From NCBI GenBank assembly GCA_963669155.1, contig OZ022584.1, positions 14,238,179-14,302,178 of the forward strand: DNA of 64,000 nucleotides, given 5' to 3'. The translations under genes and the position numbers were made by a program. Below the pieces are notes generated by a model. That model searched no databases, was not told the origin of the DNA, and was given only the letters and a program-made list of their open reading frames with translations. Origin of the DNA: Arbacia lixula. Its lineage: Eukaryota > Echinodermata > Echinoidea > Arbacioida > Arbaciidae. This document shows, in pieces, positions 34,640-43,222 of this stretch (positions within the stretch are counted from its first letter, which is position 1; each line of letters begins with the position of its first letter).

Positions 34640-35617
34640 GGGGGGGGGGGGGGTCATGCCGTTCGAAAGTCATACCTCAAAGCGATTAGTTTGAAAGGAA
34701 GTGCAGCGTGAAACAAACGCTTGCCTGGCTTGTACACAATAGCCTGCCCTCTGCCTGATATGCATAAATCTTGAATGGTAGGCAACACGATGTGTGTTGA
34801 CAAGAATTTCCGAATATGACCTATGTCTGGCGAAAGAACCGGCCAAAAGGCAGCCGAGGGCCATTGGGTACTATACCGTACCGATTGCTTTACACGTCAT
34901 CATGTGTTTTACAACATTTGATACAAAAGACACCGGTGGGCATACCCAATTGTTCTCCCCAGCCCAGTCTTGAGTAAAACAATCGGCGGCTTCGCAACCG
35001 GGATTCCAGTACCGTGAATTGAAACGCGGTAGTTGTGAATTATAATGTGATGCGAACCGATCTACTGTGTGCGGACCGAAACATCTATCGAGCATGAGGA
35101 ACACCTTACGATTTAAAGACCAATCATCTGGGTCAATGATACTACTTAATTCATCTGCCCGCTGGTTTGAATCGCGCGGATCGAAGCCATTCTGGCTCGA
35201 TAGTAACGTTGAATTCCAGACATGCGTTGTATAATTGAATACCCAATTCATGCAAGGAAGAATTAGTGCTACCAACCGAAATTATTCTGCAGGTGTTTCG
35301 GCTGTCAGAATACCATTTCAACTTGTGACCAACTAGCTTTGGCCCTAAGGACATTAAAACGTAAAGAATAGCGCGAAGTTCACGGTTCGTCGAACTTTCC
35401 TTTTGTTCTGAATCGGACCAAAGACTAGAACAGATTGAATCGTTAAATTCCACTGCGAAAACCCCCGTAACCCGAATCGCTTGCATCTGAATATACTGCT
35501 GACGTGGCAGAACGAAAGGGCATTATGGGTTGCCCATTAACGGAAGACAAATTCTTGTGCCAAAATTCAAGCTCGAATTTGGTACCTTCTGACAAAAGAA
35601 CTCTACTTGACCAAGAA
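34640..35617 (-). pseudogene. RNase H and C-terminal part of the element's polymerase, frameshifted
   Basis: Pieces in different frames: SDASDSGYGGF (first RNase H Asp), then ESSTNRELRAI (Glu) and WYSDSRNTCRI (Asp), then DPDDWSLNRKVF...GPHTVDRFASHYN and CFTQDWAGENNWVCPP, and finally WPSAAFWPVLSPDIGHIRKF. Frameshifts occur near 35480 and 35220, and another near 34880. The RNase H catalytic residues are all present but the reading frame is not continuous. Confidence 0.8.
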
Positions 35618-36607
35618 TCACGTTACTCTAAAGCCGTACATATGCCTTGTGAAGAGCCTTGTGAGGGGCCCGACGGCTTCGAATGCTGAAATGATTAAAC
35701 CAGTAGTGCGTGCAATTTTTCGAACAGAAACAAATTCAGTGGGGGAGGTCAAAAGAAGACTGATGGAATCTTGAATTTTCTGTATCTTTTTCTCTGGTAG
35801 AGAGAATTGCATAGAAATTGTATCAATCAACAAACCTAGCCATTGACCCGATTGTTGGGGGGGGGGGGCGAAACAGCTTTTAGACTCGCTGACTTTAAGC
35901 CCTGACAAAGCCAAATCCCTTCGAACAACTTCACTTGCAGCGAGAACAGATACCCTATCAGCATGACCTGAAATTCCGTCGTCGATGTAAAGAATTGCGC
36001 TATGGCCCATTGAACGCCATCTTGTAACCAATGGCCTAAGCATTTTCGTGAAACAATGACTGGCTTTATTAAGCCCGAATGGTAAAACGGAAAAGGTAAA
36101 GTAACGGGTGCTAGACTCTCCGAAGTTCCAGCTAAATCCTAAAAACCTTTGATGTGGTTCAAATATATCTATATGGCGATAACCAGATTCCAAATCGAAA
36201 GTGAAGAAAAAGAAATTACGTGAAAAGATATCCGCCAAAGTACGAAGACCCTCGTACTTGAACTTACTAACGTAAGTGAACTGATTTACGTGTCTCAAGT
36301 CTAGCACTAGTCGAAGTTTCTTTCCTTCCGATACCGTTAACGGATTAACAACACATGGTGGAGACAAATGCTCCTTTATACTTCCTGTTTCCAAGAGCTT
36401 TTCGATGGCTTTTTCAACAAAATCAGGATGATCTAGGCTAGATCTGTTATTTTTCAAATATGCCATAGGTGGTAGGCTACTGAACGGGATAACGTAACCG
36501 TGATTCAAGATGTCTTTCACAAATGTCGGAGGATTAAAGTTATCATACCAGTATTGTTTACATCGATTCAAACGGCCTACCTCTCCGAGAGTCTCAGAGT
36601 TCAACAT
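35618..36607 (-). CDS. reverse transcriptase of the retrotransposon
   Basis: An RT domain covers residues about 60-260 from the first ATG: LRLVLDLRHVNQFT, FTFDLESGYRHIDI (first catalytic Asp), FGLNKASHCFTKML and AILYIDDG (catalytic YIDD). The open frame extends upstream of the ATG to about 36720, overlapping the gag frame, so it may be expressed by frameshifting from gag or as a separate protein. At the 3' end the frame is lost near 35640 (TRHMYGF then stop), where related proteins continue to RNase H. In its own segment the RT is intact. Confidence 0.88.
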   Translation of the reverse strand: MLNSETLGEVGRLNRCKQYWYDNFNPPTFVKDILNHGYVIPFSSLPPMAYLKNNRSSLDHPDFVEKAIEKLLETGSIKEHLSPPCVVNPLTVSEGKKLRLVLDLRHVNQFTYVSKFKYEGLRTLADIFSRNFFFFTFDLESGYRHIDIFEPHQRFLGFSWNFGESSTRYFTFSVLPFGLNKASHCFTKMLRPLVTRWRSMGHSAILYIDDGISGHADRVSVLAASEVVRRDLALSGLKVSESKSCFAPPPQQSGQWLGLLIDTISMQFSLPEKKIQKIQDSISLLLTSPTEFVSVRKIARTTGLIISAFEAVGPLTRLFTRHMYGFRVT

Positions 36608-36674
36608 AGAAGATGTAATCTCGTAATCTTTTTCAAATGAAACACAAGTATTTTCGGTACTTATCTTTTCACTC

Positions 36675-37100
36675 TTAGGGCTTGTTTCCTCCCTGGGAGG
36701 CTCCTCCGCTTCTCTGAGGACATTGAAACTGAAGATGCCCGAACTGTCCGCAAGCCCAACATGTTTGGTAGCCGAGATGAGGTCGGGTGTTGGGGCGCTT
36801 CGGAAAGTATGTCCTTTGCCTTCTGAAGCTTTCCGGTGTCGATAGATTTGGTGGCTTCCTCAAATTTTCCACACACGTGTTCGTTGTGATCAAATTGGAG
36901 CTGACAGGATTTCTTCTTGAATGATTTTGAGCTTTCCTAGCGCGTTTCACGGCCGCCTCGAGCTGCGGATTGGATTCTTCGGTTAATTCGCGTTTCAGTT
37001 TTTCGAGTTTAGAATCTAAAACTGTGGCGACAAAGTGTTGATCCGCCAGTGTTGCATTGGGGTTGGAGTTGCTGCACTCGGTTTGCACGTTGGTATCCAT
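36675..37100 (-). CDS. gag-like protein with CCHC zinc knuckle
   Basis: 141 residues. The N-terminal half is charged with a helical stretch (LDSKLEKLKRELTEE). A retroviral-type zinc knuckle, CWACGQFGHLQFQC (CX2CX4HX4C), lies near residues 117-130. The ATG is 28 bases inside the A1 repeat boundary. It probably packages the element's RNA; the role is inferred from position and knuckle. Confidence 0.85.
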   Translation of the reverse strand: MDTNVQTECSNSNPNATLADQHFVATVLDSKLEKLKRELTEESNPQLEAAVKRARKAQNHSRRNPVSSNLITTNTCVENLRKPPNLSTPESFRRQRTYFPKRPNTRPHLGYQTCWACGQFGHLQFQCPQRSGGASQGGNKP

Positions 37101-37127
37101 AGTCTTAAGTGTATGTAGCTGTGAGCG

Positions 37128-37300
37128 AAAAATATGCTAGTGGTCTGTATGGTGTGGTGACCGCGAATGAAAACTAACCCGCAAGCTCCATTCCAGCTCA
37201 CGTAGCAACAATAACTTGTTGCGTAATCACATGCAAATCAACATTCCCCCTCAAATGAGATAACAATTCTCTTTCTATACAATGCTAAGAGAATTTTACA
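37128..37300 (-). repeat. A1 split direct repeat (5' terminus of the element)
   Basis: 173 bases matching A2 with two substitutions. Its outer edge adjoins ACCCTGATACG of the target. Confidence 0.92.
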
Positions 37301-37466
37301 ACCCTGATACGATTGACCGTCAGATTGACAAATTCTCGACACTATACCAATTATAATTTCCTTTGTTGGGTGCAGGTGGGTTTTTGAACAATGACAAGCC
37401 GCCATGCCTCAGCTGGATCAAAGCTAGTACTTTGATGCAGTACACGTATGGGAGAAAGTATATCAA
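37301..37466. other. right flank of the retrotransposon
   Basis: The first 11 bases continue the target seen inverted at 37643-37653. Beyond that the sequence departs from the cassette, and I recognise nothing in it. Confidence 0.5.
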
Positions 37467-37891
37467 TGTGAGAAATTATACATATACAACAGCTTTGGCA
37501 ACTCTTTTATTTAAATATTTTGTGAAAGAAATGGATGAAGAGAACAATGGTAGGCGTAGCTTAAATCAAGGTTCCCCAGAGCTATCTACCCTTTGGAAAA
37601 ATTGGTAATGTCGAAAAAATGTCTCTGCCGGGAATCGAACCCGTATCAGGGTCGCCTTAGCCACTAACCCGTCTCTGTGGTCTAGTGGTTAAGGCACCGG
37701 CGTTCAAAGCTGGGGGCCCGGGTTCGATTCCCGGCAGAGACATTTTTTCGACATTACCAATTTTTCCAAAGGGTAGATAGCTCTGGGGAACCTTGATTTA
37801 AGCTACGCCTACCATTGTTCTCTTCATCCATTTCTTTCACAAAATATTTAAATAAAAGAGTTGCCAAAGCTGTTGTATATGTATAATTTCT

Positions 37892-37893
<2 letters not shown>
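37467..37893. mobile_element. inverted-repeat cassette carrying a tRNA-like gene
   Basis: Arms of about 165 bases (about 37467-37641 and 37722-37893) are near-perfect inverses: each runs from a GAGAAATTATACATATACAA end through GGCGTAGCTTAAATCAAGG to a tRNA T-arm. The centre holds a full tRNA-like gene on the + strand and, facing it, a partial tRNA-like piece. The partial copy at 30703-30893 shows this is a repeated unit. A non-autonomous element with Pol III promoters is the simplest reading; it could instead be a Penelope-like terminus. Confidence 0.75.
37671..37742 (+). tRNA. tRNA-like gene, anticodon UCA, copy 2
   Basis: A complete 72-base cloverleaf: acceptor GTCTCTG/CAGAGAC, D stem GTCT/AGGC, anticodon stem CCGGC/GCTGG with loop GTTCAAA (anticodon TCA at 37704-37706), T arm CCGGG-TTCGATT-CCCGG. 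The A box TGGTCTAGTGG and B box GGTTCGATTCC match consensus, and six T follow directly as a Pol III terminator. UCA would read UGA. It lacks the long arms of tRNA-Sec, so it is more likely a tRNA-derived repeat with a drifted anticodon. Confidence 0.7.
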
Positions 37894-37923
<30 letters not shown>

Positions 37924-37925
<2 letters not shown>

Positions 37926-38493
37926 CGTACCTTGCAATCAGTGGTCCGGCTACGGACGGTTTCACGTCCTTCTGGCGGACGATCTTTAACTGCCGGAAAA
38001 AAACCCAATGCCCGTTACAAGGAAATTGCCTCGAAGAGGCAATCGTCTACAAAGCCACCATCCAACATGAAAACAAAAAGAAGTTTTACTATGGTCTCAC
38101 TGGTGGCCCCTTCAAAGAAAGGTACAGAAACCACGTAACATCATCTGAACATGAAAATTACAGGAACGAAACACAACTTTCGAAATAAAGCTGGACATTA
38201 AAACAATCAAACACCCAGTACGGACTAACTTGGGATATCACAAAGAGGTCAAACACAAACACAAGAAAAAGCAGGTTGTGCAAACTTTGTCTCGAAGAAA
38301 AGTACCTCATCATCACCAACAAGGACGCTATAACCAAAAAAAAAAAAGAACCGCCCACAAAGAAAACCACCCAAGAGACAAACAACTGATCCATCGCACT
38401 CAACGCACTGCACACCAGTCAGTCGGCCTGAAGATCGTCCGCCTGAAGGACGTGAAACCGTCGGTAGCCGAACAACTGATTGCAATGTACGCC
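37924..38493 (+). pseudogene. Penelope-like element fragment with GIY-YIG endonuclease, between 61-bp inverted repeats
   Basis: In frame from about 37994: TQCPLQGNCLEEAIVYKATI, then KKFYYGLTGGPFKERYRNHV, the Cys-containing lead-in and GIY-YIG nuclease core found at the C-terminus of Penelope-like polyproteins, including the Tyr pair and conserved Arg. A stop at 38186 is followed in another frame by CKLCLEEKYLIITN, the usual distal Cys motif. The fragment is flanked by 37924-37984 and its inverse at 38433-38493 (few mismatches). No RT is present. Broken, non-functional. Confidence 0.75.
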
Positions 38494-38566
38494 TATTCGC
38501 TGTGTCGCATACACTATGCAGCATCGAGCACTTTTAGCCGATCCTCTACAAAACGGTTCTCGCTGG

Positions 38567-38600
38567 ATATATATATATATATATATATACGTATGTATAT
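38567..38600. repeat. (TA)n tract
   Basis: A TA run that ends the Penelope-like block and begins the next block. Confidence 0.9.
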
Positions 38601-39238
38601 ATATGTAAACACAAACAAATTGAGTGAAACGACAGAGAAGAACAATAATTGGAATTTTCTGCCATAGACCTTTATCAAAAATGAATGAATGAACAATTTA
38701 CACAAAAACATGATTGCGTATGAGTAAAATCCAGAGATCGACATGAAGTAAAATTCCTGCAGAAAAAAGTGAATGAACAAATTCAATGAAAAAAGTGAAA
38801 GAAAATTCAAAATCAATTTTATCATTCTAATATAGGATACTTAACTTTACGCCTATCATGTTTTCCTACTACGTAACAATATTCAATTATATTTCTTTAT
38901 CCAAGGTCCCTAATGAATCTATCGGCTAATACTGATTTAGAATTTTCATTCTCTCTTTTCTACTTCATGTCGATCTATGGAATTTACTCCGATCCTGAAC
39001 TTTACGCCTGTCATTTTTACTACGTGACAATATGTAATAAACGCCCTTAATTTCAGTTTGAAATACGCTCGTCGTACGCAATCGTGTTTTTGTATTCATT
39101 CATTCTTGATAAAGGTCTATAACCGAAAATTCGAATAATCGTTCTTCTCCGGTGGTTCATTTCATTTATTTGTATTTACCTCTACTTATTCAGCGCCATC
39201 GCCACCTCATATATTCTTATCTATATATCTATCTGTCT
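38601..39238. repeat. TA-bounded block with inverted duplicate ends
   Basis: The segment at 38605-38695 on the minus strand and the segment at 39094-39179 on the + strand are versions of one sequence, sharing TTCATTCATT, TTGATAAAGGTCTAT and a GTTCTTCTC phrase. An inner phrase, AACTTTACGCCTRTCAT, occurs twice directly (near 38842 and 38998). Probably two joined copies of an unidentified element end. No coding frame. Confidence 0.65.
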
Positions 39239-39239
39239 A

Positions 39240-39286
<47 letters not shown>

Positions 39287-39290
39287 TAAT
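39239..39290. repeat. (TA)n tract
   Basis: The right boundary of the mobile-element island. Confidence 0.9.
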
Positions 39291-39880
39291 CAATCACAGT
39301 TCCTGAATTGTACATATTACGCCCACACAGAATTATAAAGCGGATGTCGGCTTGGGAACATCATGCATCCTTTAAGGCACTGCGTAACTTGCGGCTGCAT
39401 CTGGGCGAAAAGGGGGTGTCATTTCTGGACGATAGTAGCCAAGTGCCACTTGACATGGTGTCGATTGACCAATAAACATACCCCGCATTGACCAGACTCT
39501 TAATGTCGTTAACTGCGCTGCTATAGGAGTATGTTGAGAGTGAGTTAATGGGCAGCGCGCGCGCCACCAGTTTTAGCGCGGCGCCGACTCACAGTTCTCG
39601 CATCGACTCGCTCGTCCACTCATACACGTGTCGTCTTCGTGAAGCAGTACCGCTACCAGCGTTCAGCACCATAAAACCATACGACGCAGCTCACTCCTCA
39701 TCTCCGCCTCGCCCCTTTCTTCCTCCTCTGAGTAATCCATCGCGTGGGACAAGTCAAGGCAGGGAAGCCTAACGGAAGGACACAAAAACTTGAAAAACTT
39801 CACTGCATCTACGAGCTCCTCCCCGCGTTAGATTATTTTTGTGGCGCCGCGCCTGCACGCATTTCTTCTTATAATCATCC
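39291..39880. other. upstream region of the corazonin-type gene
   Basis: GC content rises from about 39540, with clusters such as GGCAGCGCGCGCGCC and GGCGCCGCGCC. Short frames here lack features. Probably promoter-proximal sequence. Confidence 0.4.
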
Positions 39881-39881
39881 A

Positions 39882-39889
39882 TTTAAAAA
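39882..39889 (+). promoter_or_regulatory. TATA-like element, possible corazonin-gene promoter
   Basis: TTTAAAAA about 105-113 bases before the start codon, following GC-rich sequence. It would place transcription start near 39912. A weak match to consensus. Confidence 0.3.
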
Positions 39890-39994
39890 GGACGGGGAGC
39901 TGCTTGCAAGTTGAGAGTAAACGCCAAGCAGAGGGTGTGCAGGTGTTTGTTCAGCTCGTTTTTTAGGCTGAGTGTTCCAGAGACTCTAGTCGTC

Positions 39995-40192
39995 ATGGAC
40001 TCCCTGCTTTCACCTCGCTGCTGGGTTCTTGTGTCGTTCCTGTTGATGGCCGTCGTGTCCAGCCACGCACACAATACCTTTTCATTCAAGGGCAGAAGTA
40101 GATACTTCCCAGGAAAACGTGGCGTTGACGGGTCCGTGGTCGACAGCACGGCGTCGCAAAGGTTCGAGCCAACGAATATGGATGATTTTCAG
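39995..40192 (+). CDS. corazonin-type neuropeptide precursor, exon 1
   Basis: 66 codons from ATG to a consensus donor (TTTTCAG/GTGAGT) in phase 0. Residues 1-25 form a signal peptide (MDSLLSPRCW, hydrophobic core VLVSFLLMAVV, small residues SSHA). The mature peptide follows directly: HNTFSFKGRSRYFP, then Gly as amide donor and a KR dibasic site. It is a secreted hormone or transmitter of the GnRH/corazonin superfamily, processed by convertase and amidated. The peptide agrees with the sea-urchin corazonin-type sequence as I recall it. After KR comes an acidic spacer (GVDGSVVDSTASQRFEPTNM). The rest of the precursor must lie in later exons. Confidence 0.9.
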
Positions 40193-40199
40193 GTGAGTA

Positions 40200-40321
40200 G
40201 CATCTCGTTCTACCAATCACCAACTCTATCTCCCTCTTCTCTCCCCCCCCCCTCCCCCTAGCTCTATCCCCTCCCTCCTTCTCTCTTTTACACACACTTT
40301 CTATCTTCCTCTCTCTCATAC

Positions 40322-40357
<36 letters not shown>
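40200..40357. repeat. pyrimidine tract and (CA)n microsatellite
   Basis: A CT-rich stretch followed by (CA)n at about 40321-40357. Confidence 0.9.
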
Positions 40358-42463
40358 GTGATGTTTGCCTCTCGCTCTTTATGTCGCGGGATCTTGGAAA
40401 CATCAACTGTGGTATAACACATTTCCATACCTCATGTAACATACGCATTCAATATATCCAGACCATTAATTAGTACGCAGCATCCTATTCATTGTCCCAC
40501 CTCTGATTGAAGCTTATTCATCGTTTAATCGTCTTGGGTTTTCATGCGTTACGTAAATATCGGGATAAAGGAGATACAAACAAAACGTGCATATTTAATG
40601 AATACATGTCATAAGCATAATAAGTGACGATTTGCTGATAGAAAAGCAAAATAGCATGACGTGACGCTTGCCAAATTCAACAAAACAAATTTTTGATAAA
40701 TCCATTAACTAGAACATTATATTTTTGCTCTTCTGTAGAATATCAATAAATTGATCAACTGGTATATTTTACATCTGAATTGTCGAAATGATAGTTTGTC
40801 TCATCACGTGGACGAAGACACTATCTGGGGACATATTATGAAGCCCTTTGCTCTAAAACTCAAGTGACTTTATATGTCTTCTTCGTGAGAAAAGAACCTA
40901 AACACAGTCTATTTGTATCTTTCTCTTTCTATCTCTTTCTTTTTATATATGATTCTATGCGTGGTTCCCATAGCTTCTGCACATGCTTTGTTCTCTTCTG
41001 AGACACTGATTATACATAGCCGATTGATGGAATGACCCACGAGAAGCATTCTGATCATTATGATGCAAAGCAACAAGCTATATTGATAACGCATGTACAT
41101 TTTGTCGAAAGTTCAAAACAAATCATGCATTGAAGAAGATTAAGACTTCTTGGAAGAAAAATAACAGATATTCATTTTGGTTATCCACGACAAGACATTT
41201 CCTCAAGATATGATTTTATCATTTTATTTTCTATCACCTCTCATTCCTTGATGCCTTTCTATGTTCTAGAATTGAAAGGATAAACTATAAGAGAGGAAGA
41301 GAATAGAAGAAAGAGAGTAAGAGGGAGGCAGGGAGAAAGGAAGAGCGAGAGAGCGAAACAGATACCTAAGATGTGCAATATATATATATTTTTTCGAAAA
41401 TACAACGTCGCTTGAGTCCATCTCGGTTTTAATGCCAGATCCAAACGGCAATTCCCATGACAACATTAATGAACTAAGATTGTATGCGTGTATTGCAAAT
41501 TACAGCAGACATATATGACGTGAAAAGATATCGCGTAATGATATCGATACTTGGTACCATTGCGTTATATATTGAACGATCTTGGCGACAGCATGATTTT
41601 TTTTAATGGGGAGACTTAATTAATTACTCAGATATTTGAACAGAAGCCACATTTACCACATACTGCCATATGGGTAGAGTTCATGAGTATTGGTTGATAT
41701 TTGTGAGCATTGATCAACATGTTTATTTCAACATGAGTCATGTCCATTCCCATAGTTTCGTACCAGCTTGAGAGCAGTTCCTTGACTCGTGACACGTGCT
41801 TGAAGCCAGTGAATTGATTGCAAAATAAACTGTGGCACCTATTTTTAAAAGCATATTACCTGAACTCCAGCCCTGAATTAATACATCGAACTCAGCACTT
41901 GTCAAAGAAATACTTACTCTTTAAGTTGCCATGGGTACATGAAAAGTCTACTTCTCATTTTATTTGTAGCGCAATCTCATATGACCGATTTGAGTCTTTT
42001 GATCTCGATCGTCATAGTCCATTTTACGTTAAAAGATTCAGCATATAAAGAGACCACCTTGATTTGTAAAGTACTTTCGAGTTCTCAGTCTCGGATGGTC
42101 TTGACATGACAAAGGCATCCCTTAAAATACCAGTGGAATTTTCATAGGATTGGAGATTAAGTGAGCTTGTCGTGCATATAAACATTTCAAGATTGAGCGG
42201 AAAGAGGACGTCGTTTTAAGGCTTTCTTCTATCAAAATGTCTCATGGAAATGTCAAATCCATGAATTAGTTATCATTCCAATATGACATGAATGGCAAAC
42301 TACATCCATATAAGCAGGACGATAGAAAGCTCTCCTAGGTAAGACAAAAAATGAAATAAAGAAGTAAAGAAAGACGGTTTGATTTTCAACAACAATAATA
42401 CGAAATGAATGTTAAACTACATTCGTATAAGCAGTAAGATAGAAGGCCCTCCGAGGTTAAATA

Positions 42464-42464
42464 A

Positions 42465-42544
<80 letters not shown>

Positions 42545-42560
42545 TAATGATGATGATAAT
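42464..42560. repeat. (AAT)n trinucleotide microsatellite
   Basis: About 25 AAT units with a few AATG interruptions. Confidence 0.95.
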
Positions 42561-43187
42561 AATGATAAGAGATAAATAAATACAAATAATGAATTGAAGA
42601 CAAACATTTAACTTTTCTATAACTACGGTAACAAGACATATTCTAAAACAGATAGGAGAAGAGTCTTCGAATTTGTCTTACGAGGAGTCTATAGTATTGG
42701 TTGATGTACGCCTGTATATTTCTGTTTCTTTCCATCTTTCTCCCTTCCGTCCTCTTCTTCAAAATATGTTCATGCCTCGATTTTACATCAATATAAAACA
42801 GCAATGTGGAAATCGATAAAAGTCCAAAATATTAAGATTCACAAACGGGTAGTGTGGATAAAAGAAATGGAAGCGCTGGTTTACATTAAGCACATGGCTA
42901 CTCCAACAGTTCACACCTGTATACATGATAACATATGGATATATATACTCTCGTGTTTTTCACGCCATTACCTGATGCCATCAATCAATTACTTAAATAA
43001 GGGAGAAGGGAGGTGTGCCAAATTGGCAACATGTTTATGACTGCTAACAGTCCGGGTGACATGTAGAACTCTTCATTTCACTTGACTTTGTCACTTCGTG
43101 CAAAATAAAAGACAGTTGGTCAGTCAGCATGGTCACCAAGCTGCAATTTGACAATATCACGTACACTATCTTAAATGCAATATATTT

Positions 43188-43191
<4 letters not shown>

Positions 43192-43222
<31 letters not shown>
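43192..43222. repeat. (CT)n microsatellite
   Basis: A short pure CT run. Confidence 0.9.

Larger units (their letters stand above)
30894..37300 (-). mobile_element. full-length tyrosine-recombinase retrotransposon (Ngaro-like, DIRS order)
   Basis: A 6.4-kb element on the minus strand with a CCHC gag, RT, RNase H and tyrosine recombinase in that order. Its repeats are split and direct: A1 37128-37300, B1 31777-31907, A2 31604-31776, B2 30894-31024. B1 and B2 are identical over 131 bases; A1 and A2 differ at two of 173. B1 abuts A2, mimicking the circular junction, as expected for Ngaro and PAT groups. Joining the flanks (GGCTAAGGCG + ACCCTGATACG) gives exactly the sequence found inverted at 37643-37663, so there is no target-site duplication, typical of recombinase-mediated insertion. 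No methyltransferase domain seen, which favours Ngaro. The RT/RNase H region is frameshifted and the recombinase has one stop, so this copy is probably not autonomous. Confidence 0.92.

Noticed and set aside
37671-37742. tRNA-Sec as identity for the UCA tRNA-like gene
   Set aside because: Acceptor, T-arm and variable arm have ordinary type I lengths; tRNA-Sec needs a long variable arm and extended acceptor/D stems.
39108-39135. Second hammerhead candidate (TTGATAAAGG...CCGAAAA)
   Set aside because: The CUGANGA box is not matched and no stem I or III pairing is evident.
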